DNA from: Ruminococcus sp.
GTDB lineage: Bacteria; Bacillota; Clostridia; Oscillospirales; Ruminococcaceae
Assembly (NCBI GenBank): GCA_017521805.1
Contig: JAFXDK010000010.1
Coordinates: 1 to 33,031 of the forward strand
Reading direction: 5' to 3'
Length of the DNA: 33,031 nt
Under the pieces are notes generated by a model. That model was not told the origin of the DNA, made no database searches, and worked only from the letters and a program-made list of their open reading frames with translations. This document shows positions 8,002-15,632 of this stretch, piece after piece. A program made the translations under genes and the position numbers. Position 1 is the first letter of the stretch. Each line of letters opens with the position of its first letter.

Positions 8002-8718
8002 ATGAAAAAAATTTTAATGTCACTTGCTGTTTGTTTATCTGTTTTCTGCCTTTGCTCATGCGCTGAAAAAAAGTCTGAAAATCCTGATAATTCGTCATCC
8101 AGAGTTAGTACTGCTGAAATTGACCCCGAAGTTATCGGCACTTGGATGAATCAGGTAAGCGGTTATCGCTTCGGTGAAAACCGAAAAGTCAGCCTTATTA
8201 TTGATTTTTCCGAAAACGCTCATTTCACACCTGAGGGCGAATTCCAGACCATGAACGCTCTTATCACAAAGGAGAATATCTCCTACGACGGTTCAAAGGT
8301 GTACATCACAAATACAGCATACAGTGAGGAATATCAGGAGGATGTTACGTCGGTTCTCATCGATATGGAGCGCCTTGACGAGCCCAATCCTGACAGCATT
8401 GACGGTTATTATCATATCCTGGGCGGTGTTGCTACAGATGTTCTTGCTGAACAGTTGGGAATTCCGCCTGAGAAATTCTATTTTGAGGGCAAGGTTGAGG
8501 GCGAAAAATTCATTATATATATGGTGGATTGCTTTGACTACGAGACAATTGACGGAAAAATTGATATGTTCGGTGACTTGATTTCTACCTATATCAAGGG
8601 CGATTCTGAGCCTATGTCCTATGATTACACCATTGAATACGATTCTCTCAACATGACTCTCAACGATGTTGAAAGCGCTCCTGTTGAGGTTTATTATAAG
8701 GTTGAGGAAAATAAATAA
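8002..8718 (+). CDS. Predicted lipoprotein, function unknown
   Basis: A 238-residue protein with a clear lipoprotein signal peptide: MKKILMSLAVCLSVFCLCSC, with the lipobox LCSC placing the lipidated cysteine at residue 20. A short Ser/Asn-rich spacer follows, then a region beginning IGTWMNQVSGYRFGENRKV, reminiscent of lipocalin-like GTW domains in Clostridia lipoproteins, though I do not recognise the family. It starts 23 bases after tsaD behind GGAGATTTGAA, so it may be read from the polA-tsaD transcript. It probably sits on the outer face of the membrane. Confidence 0.75.
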   Translation: MKKILMSLAVCLSVFCLCSCAEKKSENPDNSSSRVSTAEIDPEVIGTWMNQVSGYRFGENRKVSLIIDFSENAHFTPEGEFQTMNALITKENISYDGSKVYITNTAYSEEYQEDVTSVLIDMERLDEPNPDSIDGYYHILGGVATDVLAEQLGIPPEKFYFEGKVEGEKFIIYMVDCFDYETIDGKIDMFGDLISTYIKGDSEPMSYDYTIEYDSLNMTLNDVESAPVEVYYKVEENK

Positions 8719-8749
8719 GGGAAAGTTCTAAAATGGAGAACAGCTAAAA

Positions 8750-9253
8750 ATGAACGAATATTACGCATCAATTTTACCGGAAGAATTTTTAATGGAAAAA
8801 GCGAAAACGGATAAAAGAATAGGCTGTGCATTGGAAAATCTTTCGCTGCTGAACGATGATGAATATAATTCTCTGTATGCCTACTTTATGCATGAGGGGT
8901 GTGCGTCAAACTTTGTATGGAGATATACAGGCTCCTGCTATCTGATGCTGCTTCGCGAAAGAGATCCTGTACGTTTCAGAAATAATTTCTCATCTGCTTT
9001 TTATAAGGCATACGGTTCTTGTGATAATCCTGTATTTTCGGAGGATTACACCGATTTGCAGGGATTACTGATTGTTTGTGATTTTGATGTTTACAAGCAT
9101 CTGTTAAAACTCTCTGTTAATTCATCTGATGAAGAAATAAAACAAAATGCGGCAGAGTGTATGAACGATGTTTTTGATGATTACAAAGAAGAATTATTTG
9201 TAAAAGCGATTTTAGATGAATATTCTGAATTTAAAAGAAAAGCGGGACTTTGA
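8750..9253 (+). CDS. Unrecognised small cytosolic protein (167 aa)
   Basis: No signal peptide or membrane segment. The protein is acidic and helix-rich, with motifs such as LNDDEYNSLYAYFMHEGC and a C-terminal half (HLLKLSVNSSDEEIKQNAAE) that looks like a helical repeat. I do not recognise a family. It begins 31 bases after the lipoprotein, preceded by a weak SD (GGAGAACAGCTAAAA). It opens a run of four small, same-strand, apparently unrelated soluble genes, a pattern often seen for immunity genes of polymorphic toxins; that reading is inference only. Confidence 0.65.
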   Translation: MNEYYASILPEEFLMEKAKTDKRIGCALENLSLLNDDEYNSLYAYFMHEGCASNFVWRYTGSCYLMLLRERDPVRFRNNFSSAFYKAYGSCDNPVFSEDYTDLQGLLIVCDFDVYKHLLKLSVNSSDEEIKQNAAECMNDVFDDYKEELFVKAILDEYSEFKRKAGL

Positions 9254-9288
9254 TATAGAGTTGAAAAATCTGATTGCAGGTAAATGTT

Positions 9289-9723
9289 ATGGAAAACAGA
9301 AAATTATATGAACTAAAAAAGCTACAGAACAGTGCGAAAATCAGAATTAAGGAATTCTCTTCCTTTGATTTTATCTCCTTTTTTGAGGACGAAGAAATTC
9401 TTGCAAAAGTAAGAAAAATATTTCAGTATGATGCTCCTGTTGCTTACAGAAAATCACAAAAACTCAATAATGATGTTTATTGTCAATGGCTGAATACTGT
9501 TTTTGAATCCTTGGAATTATCCGATAATTTTGCTGTAATTTTGGACGGTGTGCGGCTGTGGTGCAATATTAAAGTTATTTCATATAATGATTTTTCAAGA
9601 GAACTGATAGAGCTGAATCCTAACAAGGATTTCACATTAATTGACCTGAATAAACAAATAGCAGTTGATTTCTCGTCGGGTGAAACAGACTATGAAATCA
9701 GAGTTCTGGAATATATGAAATAG
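9289..9723 (+). CDS. Unrecognised small cytosolic protein (144 aa)
   Basis: The ATG at 9289 (MENRKLYELKK) is preferred over an upstream TTG at 9274 because GCAGG lies eight bases before it. There is no signal or membrane helix. The second half (about 85-140) looks like an alpha/beta domain with several strands: FAVILDGVRLWCNIKVISY, then FTLIDLNKQIAVDFSSGETD. The family is not recognised. The next gene starts 18 bases after its stop. Possible immunity-type protein from context, without direct support. Confidence 0.6.
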   Translation: MENRKLYELKKLQNSAKIRIKEFSSFDFISFFEDEEILAKVRKIFQYDAPVAYRKSQKLNNDVYCQWLNTVFESLELSDNFAVILDGVRLWCNIKVISYNDFSRELIELNPNKDFTLIDLNKQIAVDFSSGETDYEIRVLEYMK

Positions 9724-9741
9724 TATCTTGGAGGAAACATC

Positions 9742-10101
9742 ATGATTGAAAAAAATAAAATAATTTCTTATTCATGGGATGAAATTGTATCTATGTTTAA
9801 AGAACTTGAATATATAGTTGTATCGCTGGACCACCTTATTAGTTGGTTTGCAGTTTCAAAAGATGAGGAATTTGACGAAAGAGGGTTTGAAAAAGAACTT
9901 ACTGATTTTATCGGTAATTCGAGAATACCTGACAGATTAAGCTATTTAAGGTACTTGCTCAGCCTTAAAATCGACAATACAGCAGGTGATGACGATATGG
10001 GTGATATGGAGCGTGCCATGGAAAATGCAAATATACAATATTGGGAAAAACCCGGTGATTATGTTGAGTGGGAAAGTCTGACGGATTTGTACGAAATATA
10101 A
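9742..10101 (+). CDS. Unrecognised small acidic protein (119 aa)
   Basis: Starts behind a good SD (TTGGAGGAAAC). The protein is soluble, acidic (a DDDMGDMERAMEN stretch near residues 88-100) and rich in aromatic residues near both ends (YSWDEIVSMF; YWEKPGDYVEWESL). No catalytic motif is visible and no family is recognised. Short spacing to both neighbours points to co-transcription with the other small genes. Confidence 0.6.
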   Translation: MIEKNKIISYSWDEIVSMFKELEYIVVSLDHLISWFAVSKDEEFDERGFEKELTDFIGNSRIPDRLSYLRYLLSLKIDNTAGDDDMGDMERAMENANIQYWEKPGDYVEWESLTDLYEI

Positions 10102-10117
10102 ACAGGCAGGTGATTGA

Positions 10118-10426
10118 ATGTCTTATAGTTTTGAATTTGGGCGCTCAGTTGTCAGGGAATATAATGATTTTTGCATTAATCCCGATATACCGTTATTTAT
10201 GCAGCTTGATAAATTAAAAGAGGATTTGATTCAGATTGAATATGAATCAGGACATATACTGGACGTAGGGTGGTATCCTGAATTCAAATTAAAAGGGTGC
10301 TTTAAGATATGCGTTATAAAGTCCGATGAGATAATATATGAAAAAAGCACCAGAAACATCAAAAAGCTGAAACAGCTTACAGAAGAAGCTGTACGAATAA
10401 TTGCAGATTCAAATGTGTTGAAATAA
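10118..10426 (+). CDS. Unrecognised small protein (102 aa), possible immunity-like
   Basis: Begins MSYSFEFGRSVVREYNDF behind AGGTGATTGA, 16 bases after the preceding stop. A central ILDVGWYPEFKLKGCFKI segment followed by a C-terminal helix (IKKLKQLTEEAVRIIAD) suggests a compact alpha/beta fold. Small proteins of this general shape are frequent among orphan immunity genes in Firmicutes, but I cannot name the family. It is the last gene before a terminator at 10430-10464. Confidence 0.6.
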   Translation: MSYSFEFGRSVVREYNDFCINPDIPLFMQLDKLKEDLIQIEYESGHILDVGWYPEFKLKGCFKICVIKSDEIIYEKSTRNIKKLKQLTEEAVRIIADSNVLK

Positions 10427-10429
10427 ATT

Positions 10430-10464
10430 AACAGCTGATTGCAGAAATCAGCCGTTGTTTTTTC
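10430..10464 (+). terminator. Terminator after the small-gene run, overlapping the tadA 3' end
   Basis: AACAGCTGATT (10430-10440) pairs with AATCAGCCGTT (10446-10456) with one mismatch, followed by GTTTTTTCTTTT. The 3' arm and T-run lie within the last codons of convergent tadA. Confidence 0.8.
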
Positions 10465-10909
10465 TTTTCTGACGAAGATATTTAAAAAATTCCGTAAGCT
10501 TTCCCGAACATTCACACTCGGAAATTCCGCCGTATACATTCGGTTTGTGATTATAGGGCAGATTGAACATTTTCTGTACCGATTCAGCAGAACCGCTTTT
10601 GTAGTCATACGCTCCGAAATAAACATCATCTATACGAGAGTTGATTATTGCTCCGCAGCACATGGGGCAGGGTTCAAGGGTTACATATATTGCACAATCA
10701 GGCAGCCGCCAGCCTCCAAGCTTTTTGCAGGCCTCATCAATAGCGTAAAGCTCCGCGTGTGCAAGGGCGTTTTTCTCGATTTCGCGACGATTGCGCCCCT
10801 CCCCTATTATTTCTCCTGTGGATTTTTTTACCACAACTGCTCCCACCGGGACTTCTCCCGCCTCAAATGCCTCCTGTGCAAGCTCTAATGCGCGTTTCAT
10901 GTAATCCAC
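10448..10909 (-). CDS. tadA: tRNA-specific adenosine deaminase
   Basis: A 153-residue zinc deaminase. The active site shows HAE (H51, E53) and PCPMC (C81, C84), with the segment GEVPVGAVVV near residues 18-27 and ESVQKMFNLP at the C-terminal side. It converts A34 to inosine in tRNA-Arg(ACG). The GTG at 10909 is chosen because GGCGGTG lies at a usable distance, whereas the downstream ATG at 10900 is too far from any SD. That GTG shares its first base with the TAG stop of the upstream membrane gene, so translation is probably coupled. Confidence 0.93.
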   Translation of the reverse strand: MDYMKRALELAQEAFEAGEVPVGAVVVKKSTGEIIGEGRNRREIEKNALAHAELYAIDEACKKLGGWRLPDCAIYVTLEPCPMCCGAIINSRIDDVYFGAYDYKSGSAESVQKMFNLPYNHKPNVYGGISECECSGKLTEFFKYLRQKRKNNG

Positions 10910-12066
10910 TACATCACCGCCTTTATCAAGGCATAGGTTACGCAAAGTATGGCAACTGCGGAAAATGGAAACGTTCTTGTTGCATACATCATTCGCTTAC
11001 CAAAGGAAACAGGTGAGCTGTAATGTGCCAGCCTCAGTTTTGTCTTTTTCATGGAGAATCGGAAATATATCAGTCCTGCTGTACCTAAAAGTACTATTGC
11101 CGCCATAAACAAATTGCGCATCATAGGCATATTGTCCGATGTATCAGTTTCAATAAGGGAAAGTGTAAGCTCATACATCTTATATATGATATTAACTGCA
11201 AAAGCTGTAAAAGCAGTACCGCTTGCAAGCATACCACAGCAACCAACAAAGGTTATGAGAAATACAGCGGGCATGGTGCGGAAATCCTGCGTCAGCACTG
11301 CCGCAGTCAGAGATGTAATGAGAATTGCGAACATATCGCCGAACTGTCGTAAGACGGTAAATGCCGCGCCGCAGAAAAGAAGCTGTGTGAGAATGGGCAG
11401 GAACAGTATATCAAATACGCTGTAAATTATAAAATCAAATTGACTCCATATCGAAACATCGGCTTGACTTTCTCCGAAAAATGCAATAACTTCCCTTGTT
11501 TCCATTGAATACGCGGAAGGAATCGTTGTTACGACGCATACCATAAAGGCGGCGGCTATAGCTCCTACAAGGGCGGATGGATTGTTCATACTTCCCATGA
11601 CTTCGGCTTTTTTCGGCACTTTGAATTTGAAATGCAGATAAAACAGCGGAAATGCCATTTTTATAATATCAAAAATGATAAGCGTCAGTACAACCTCATG
11701 ACATCCGCCATAAACAGTTGAACCTGAAAAACTCGTATGTATATCAACTCCCAGAAACTCCAGAGCATATATAAGAAGTTTGGAAATAACGTCATCAAAT
11801 ACGATATACATCAGCGCGGCATATCCAAGGGTGTGGAATATTCTTGCAAGCACCTTTTTTTCTGCCGCTTCACACGAATTTTCTACAAATCCTCTGCCGT
11901 CAATATATATGCGTTCACGCTGATTTTTCTTGAAATCAAAGGAGTATCTGTTTCCCCTGCGCTTTCTCCATTGGAGGAAGCTTTCATTATATGTCTCATT
12001 CTGTGTTGAATAATCAAATTCGTCAATAACATTTATGATATCTTTTTCTTCTGTAATCTTGTTCAT
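10909..12066 (-). CDS. Polytopic membrane protein, CPBP-like fold lacking protease residues
   Basis: A 385-residue protein with a soluble N-terminal ~80 residues, then about eight hydrophobic helices. The stretch LLFCGAAFTVLRQFGD and the following helices resemble the CPBP (CAAX protease/bacteriocin-processing) domain, in which one expects EExxxR then a helix with H. Here the glutamates are TQ, the arginine is Cys, and no catalytic His is seen in the following helix (SLTAAVLTQDFR). It may be a pseudoprotease or transport-like relative; function unknown. The ATG at 12066 follows AGGAGG by ten bases; a TTG immediately upstream is also possible. Coupled to tadA by a one-base overlap. Confidence 0.7.
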   Translation of the reverse strand: MNKITEEKDIINVIDEFDYSTQNETYNESFLQWRKRRGNRYSFDFKKNQRERIYIDGRGFVENSCEAAEKKVLARIFHTLGYAALMYIVFDDVISKLLIYALEFLGVDIHTSFSGSTVYGGCHEVVLTLIIFDIIKMAFPLFYLHFKFKVPKKAEVMGSMNNPSALVGAIAAAFMVCVVTTIPSAYSMETREVIAFFGESQADVSIWSQFDFIIYSVFDILFLPILTQLLFCGAAFTVLRQFGDMFAILITSLTAAVLTQDFRTMPAVFLITFVGCCGMLASGTAFTAFAVNIIYKMYELTLSLIETDTSDNMPMMRNLFMAAIVLLGTAGLIYFRFSMKKTKLRLAHYSSPVSFGKRMMYATRTFPFSAVAILCVTYALIKAVM

Positions 12067-12375
12067 CAAGTCTACTCCTCCTTTCAGAAATATAATTTCA
12101 GGAATTATCTTTGCATAATTATCCTATCATATTATTTTAACATTTTTTCTGCAAGATATTGTTATGATTTATATAACTGTTTATTAACTTTCTGTGAATT
12201 AGTAACATTTCAACATTTTGGTAAAATCTATAAAAATAGCATCTGCAATATGGCAATTCATGAGTAATATCTCGAAATTTTCTCAATATATTGACATTTC
12301 CTAAAAAATGTGATATCATAATGTTGTTGTATTGTATCTTCTTCGGAAGAATAATAACAAGGAGGAAAATTTAAT
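12067..12375. other. Divergent intergenic region with promoters
   Basis: A 309-base A/T-rich region between the CPBP-like gene (minus) and the ECF S-component gene (plus). Toward the right it holds a TTGACA promoter and a small UUCG-loop hairpin (TCTTC/GAAGA, 12337-12350) in the leader. On the minus side a weak TTGCAG-17-TATGAT match may serve the CPBP-like gene. No riboswitch consensus was recognised. Confidence 0.5.
12291..12319 (+). promoter_or_regulatory. Promoter for the ECF S-component gene
   Basis: TTGACA (12291-12296), 17 bases, TATCAT (12314-12319), 57 bases before the ATG. Confidence 0.8.
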
Positions 12376-13005
12376 ATGAACAAAAAAGTCGATACCAAAA
12401 AACTGGCATTAATGGGACTTCTTACGGCTCTTGTTGTGGTACTTACTTACTTCAACGTTCCAATTGGTCCTTTGTCAATCACTATGACGGTAATTCCCGT
12501 CGCTATCGCTGCAATTGCTCTTGGACCTATAGGCGGTGCTGTCATAGGAGCCGTATGGGGTGTATGCAGTTTTCTTCAGTGCTTCGGCATACTCGGTTCA
12601 AGCGGAATGGGTGTATTTACTGTACAGATAAGCCCTGTGCTGACTTTCTTACAGCGTTTTATACCAAGAGTTCTTGAAGGATATCTCGCAGGCTGGATTT
12701 TCAGAATCGTGTCAAAGGCTACACATCCGAAAATTTCCTGCTTTATTACAGGATTTTCTACAGCTCTTATGAATACTATCTTCTTTATGAGTGCGCTTGT
12801 TCTCCTTTTCGGCAATAATCAGGATTTCGCAGATACATACATGCAGGGACAGTCAGCTATAGCATATATTTTTGGTGCTGTACTCGGTAATGCTCTGCTT
12901 GAAATGGCTGCTTCAACTATTGTTGCAGGTGCTGTGGGCTTTGCGCTCTGTCAGGCTAAGCTTATCAATGTTCCTGAGAAAAAGAAAAAATCTGCAATCG
13001 CTTAA
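12376..13005 (+). CDS. ECF transporter S component (vitamin-type substrate)
   Basis: A 209-residue integral membrane protein with about six helices. The start KKLALMGLLTALVVVLTYF and the following ITMTVIPVAIAAIALGPIGG are typical of S components of energy-coupling factor transporters (ECF_trnsprt type), which bind a vitamin and dock onto a shared EcfA/A'/T module encoded elsewhere. Substrate cannot be settled by eye; pantothenate and folate carriers belong to the same broad group. It is a single-gene transcription unit with its own promoter, a perfect AAGGAGGAAAA SD and a strong terminator. No vitamin gene is adjacent to indicate the cargo. Confidence 0.85.
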   Translation: MNKKVDTKKLALMGLLTALVVVLTYFNVPIGPLSITMTVIPVAIAAIALGPIGGAVIGAVWGVCSFLQCFGILGSSGMGVFTVQISPVLTFLQRFIPRVLEGYLAGWIFRIVSKATHPKISCFITGFSTALMNTIFFMSALVLLFGNNQDFADTYMQGQSAIAYIFGAVLGNALLEMAASTIVAGAVGFALCQAKLINVPEKKKKSAIA

Positions 13006-13022
13006 TATACAATACAACACAG

Positions 13023-13051
13023 CCTCCCGATGATTTGTCGGGAGGTTTTTT
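13023..13051 (+). terminator. Terminator after the ECF S-component gene
   Basis: CCTCCCGA (13023-13030) pairs perfectly with TCGGGAGG (13038-13045), followed by TTTTTT. Confidence 0.92.
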
Positions 13052-13054
13052 GGC

Positions 13055-13071
13055 ATTTCAGTAACTGAAAT
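13055..13071. promoter_or_regulatory. 17-bp perfect palindrome upstream of the LytTR operon
   Basis: ATTTCAGTAACTGAAAT has 8-base arms around a central A. It begins 23 bases before the -35 box of the LytTR promoter, a plausible operator position. The binding protein is unknown. Confidence 0.5.
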
Positions 13072-13093
13072 CGGCAGGTTGTGTCATTGGCTA

Positions 13094-13122
13094 TTGAAAA
13101 TATAAAGCTTGTATGGTAAAAT
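13094..13122 (+). promoter_or_regulatory. Promoter for the LytTR-DUF3021-ABC operon
   Basis: TTGAAA (13094-13099), 17 bases, TAAAAT (13117-13122), 20 bases before the GTG start. Confidence 0.75.
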
Positions 13123-13142
13123 GAATTCAAAGAGGTGATACC

Positions 13143-13583
13143 GTGAAAATAATTATAAATACCGATGAAAAGTTTATCGATACGGAAATTATCATAAATA
13201 CAAGAAGTATTACGCCTGAACTGGAAAAAATAATCAGCACTCTGCGGATTCTTGACAGACAGATTGCCGCAATTAAGGACGATGAAGCTTTTATCGTAGA
13301 TGTAAACAGTATCATATATGCTGAATCAGTGGACAGGAAAACATTTATATACACCGCCGATGACTGCTATGAACTGAAACAGCGGCTCTATGAAATCGAA
13401 GAACAGCTGTGTCATTGCGGATTTTTCCGCGTCAGCAAATCCTGTCTTGTACAGCTGAAATATATACGTTCACTGAAATCCGAAATCAACCGCAAAATCA
13501 GAATAACTCTTGAAAACGGCGAGCAAATTATCGCTTCAAGGCAATATGCCGACGAACTGAAACACAGACTGGGGGTAAAATGA
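13143..13583 (+). CDS. LytTR-family DNA-binding regulator
   Basis: A 146-residue protein starting at GTG behind AGAGGTGATACC. There is no receiver domain. The N-terminal ~45 residues are followed by a LytTR domain (about 46-146): FIVDVNSIIYAESVDRKTFIY, then FFRVSKSCLVQLKYIRSL and RKIRITLENGEQIIASRQYADELKHRL, a close match to the family's C-terminal signature. Stand-alone LytTR proteins next to a DUF3021 membrane protein usually regulate their own operon and an ABC transporter, as here, with the membrane partner restraining the regulator. Confidence 0.92.
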   Translation: MKIIINTDEKFIDTEIIINTRSITPELEKIISTLRILDRQIAAIKDDEAFIVDVNSIIYAESVDRKTFIYTADDCYELKQRLYEIEEQLCHCGFFRVSKSCLVQLKYIRSLKSEINRKIRITLENGEQIIASRQYADELKHRLGVK

Positions 13584-13584
13584 T

Positions 13585-14070
13585 ATGGAAAACAAACCAA
13601 CAATTCTGAAATATTTATCAAAGGTATTTATGATTTACGGTATAACCACTGTTATACTTAATATTTTTACACTGATTTTCGGCGACAAAGCAAAAGAGAT
13701 GTCAACTATTTTCAGCTTCGGCGGCAATGCCCTTGGTGTAAAGACATCTATGGAATTCCTACTTGCAACAATTATTCTCATATCTATTGAAAATCTTTTT
13801 ATGACCGATGCCGTTATAAAGAAAATGAAAATGCCTGTCAGAATATGCCTTATGTTTGTAAGCATATTTGCTGTAGTATCGCTGTTTGTGGCGATATTCG
13901 GCTGGTTCCCTACGGATATGGCTCTGCCATGGATATTGTTTATAATATGCTTTGGAATATGCTCTACTGTCAGCATATTTATTTCGGCAGTTTCAGAACG
14001 TCAGGAGAACAAAAAGCTTGAAGAAGCACTAAAGCGATATAAGGGTGAGGAAAATGATAAAAGCAATTGA
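13585..14070 (+). CDS. DUF3021-family four-helix membrane protein
   Basis: A 161-residue protein with four predicted helices (about 14-34, 57-75, 88-108, 112-136) and a charged cytosolic tail (ERQENKKLEEALKRYKGEEN). This is the layout of DUF3021 proteins, which are encoded directly after LytTR regulators in Firmicutes and act as their membrane-bound inhibitors in the characterised cases. The start comes one base after the LytTR stop, and the 3' end overlaps the ABC ATPase gene by 17 bases. Confidence 0.85.
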   Translation: MENKPTILKYLSKVFMIYGITTVILNIFTLIFGDKAKEMSTIFSFGGNALGVKTSMEFLLATIILISIENLFMTDAVIKKMKMPVRICLMFVSIFAVVSLFVAIFGWFPTDMALPWILFIICFGICSTVSIFISAVSERQENKKLEEALKRYKGEENDKSN

Positions 14071-14905
14071 AGCAAAGAATATCTGCAAATCCTTTTGGGA
14101 GAAAAAAGTCCTTGACGGTATCAGCTTTGACGTTGAAAAGGGCGGAATATGCGGATTACTTGGCCCATCAGGTGCAGGAAAAACTACCCTGATAAAAATT
14201 TTAACGGGACAGCTTGAAGCTGACAGCGGAACCTCCATTGTAAACGGCATAAACTCCAACGCTCTCACAGGGGCGGAATGTCGGAAATTCGGCATAATGA
14301 TGGATAATTTCGGCTTGTATGAGCGATTGAGCTGTTATGACAATCTAAAAGTATTTGCAGGGATTTACGGCATCGGCAAAAGCAGAATATATGAAATTCT
14401 TGAAGCTGTGGGACTTGCGGATTCCGCAAAAAAAGCGGCTTCGGAGCTTTCAAAGGGAATGAGCAGCCGCCTGCGCCTTGCAAGAGTACTGCTCCACAAT
14501 CCCGAAATAATTTTCCTTGACGAGCCTACAAGCGGACTTGACCCTGCCACAGCTGAGGAAATACAAAGGCTTATTCTTGCGGAAAAGGCAAAAGGCAGAA
14601 CGATTTTCCTTACAACTCACGATATGGCAGAGGCGGAAAAGCTGTGCTGTGATATCGCACTGCTTAATGATGGGAAAATCGTGGAGCAGGGTAATCCAAA
14701 GGAGATATGCCGCCGTTATAACCACAGGAAAATGCTGAAAATCCACTTAAAAAGCGGCGAAGATATGGAAATTCCTCACGATGAAAAATCGGCAGAAATT
14801 GTGGCAAATCTGCTGAGAAAAGGCACTGCGGAGACAATACATACCTCAGAGCCAAATCTGGAAGCTGTATTTATGAATCTTACGGGAAAGGAGCTTGCAA
14901 AATGA
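14054..14905 (+). CDS. ABC transporter ATP-binding protein
   Basis: A 283-residue ATPase. Walker A is GPSGAGKTT (about 37-45), the signature region reads ELSKGMSSRLRLAR, a departure from LSGGQ that is common in drug/lantibiotic exporters, Walker B is IIFLDEPTSGLDP and the H-loop LTTHDM. The ATG at 14054 is preferred because GGGTGAGG lies just upstream; an in-frame GTG at 14045 would place the SD inside the gene. A C-terminal ~70-residue extension follows the NBD. It pairs with the next gene's permease through an ATGA overlap. Confidence 0.93.
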   Translation: MIKAIEAKNICKSFWEKKVLDGISFDVEKGGICGLLGPSGAGKTTLIKILTGQLEADSGTSIVNGINSNALTGAECRKFGIMMDNFGLYERLSCYDNLKVFAGIYGIGKSRIYEILEAVGLADSAKKAASELSKGMSSRLRLARVLLHNPEIIFLDEPTSGLDPATAEEIQRLILAEKAKGRTIFLTTHDMAEAEKLCCDIALLNDGKIVEQGNPKEICRRYNHRKMLKIHLKSGEDMEIPHDEKSAEIVANLLRKGTAETIHTSEPNLEAVFMNLTGKELAK

Positions 14906-15591
14906 GAAATATTTCTGTAATTTTCCTGAAACAGTTAAAAGATACTTTTAAAAACAAAGCCGTGCTGATACAGTTTGTGATGTTTCCCCTTATGGCTGTA
15001 ATTATGGAAAATTCGGTAAAAATCGAGGATATGCCCGAAAATTTCTTTGTAAAGCTGTTTTCGGTGATGTTTGTGGGAATGGCACCGCTGATCTGCGTTT
15101 CTTCCATAATATCGGAGGAAAAGGAGAAAAATACCCTCCGAGCGCTGATGATGAGTAATGTTAAGCCCTTTGAGTATCTTTGCGGAATAGGCAGTTATGT
15201 GTGGCTTATGTGTATGGTCGGTACGGCAGTTTTCGCTATATGCGGTAAATTCAGCGGAAAAGAACTGGGTATATTTCTATTGATAATGGTTGTGGGAATC
15301 GCACTTTCCGAACTCATAGGCGCTGTAATCGGTATTTTCAGCAGAAATCAGATGTCAGCCACATCTGTGACAGTTCCCGTTATGATGATATTTTCCTTTC
15401 TTCCCATGCTTTCAATGTTCAATGAGAAAATAGAAAAAATTGCCAATCTGACGTATACACAACAGTTGAGCAATGTCATAAACGGACTGGGAAACTCTTC
15501 TGCAACATTGGAAAATATCATTGTACCTGCGTTGAATTTTCTGTTGGCGGTGGTATTATTCTTAGTTGCGTTCAAAATACGAGGAATTTAA
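14902..15591 (+). CDS. ABC-2 type permease
   Basis: A 229-residue membrane protein with about six helices. The segment ISEEKEKNTLRALMMSNVKPFEYL after the second helix is the characteristic ABC-2 motif (E-K-E-x-x-T-L-x-x-L-x-x-S). It forms the export channel with the ATPase encoded before it; the start overlaps that gene's stop by four bases. Cargo unknown; such LytTR-linked exporters often move antimicrobial peptides, lipids or membrane-active compounds. Confidence 0.9.
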   Translation: MRNISVIFLKQLKDTFKNKAVLIQFVMFPLMAVIMENSVKIEDMPENFFVKLFSVMFVGMAPLICVSSIISEEKEKNTLRALMMSNVKPFEYLCGIGSYVWLMCMVGTAVFAICGKFSGKELGIFLLIMVVGIALSELIGAVIGIFSRNQMSATSVTVPVMMIFSFLPMLSMFNEKIEKIANLTYTQQLSNVINGLGNSSATLENIIVPALNFLLAVVLFLVAFKIRGI

Positions 15592-15594
15592 TAG

Positions 15595-15623
15595 AAAAAG
15601 CTTGCCACAACAGCAAGCTTTTT
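15595..15623. terminator. Bidirectional terminator between convergent operons
   Basis: AAAAAGCTTGC (15595-15605) and GCAAGCTTTTT (15613-15623) pair perfectly around a seven-base loop, giving U-tracts on both strands. It serves the ABC operon and the amidohydrolase operon. Confidence 0.9.
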
Positions 15624-15632
15624 ATTTATATA

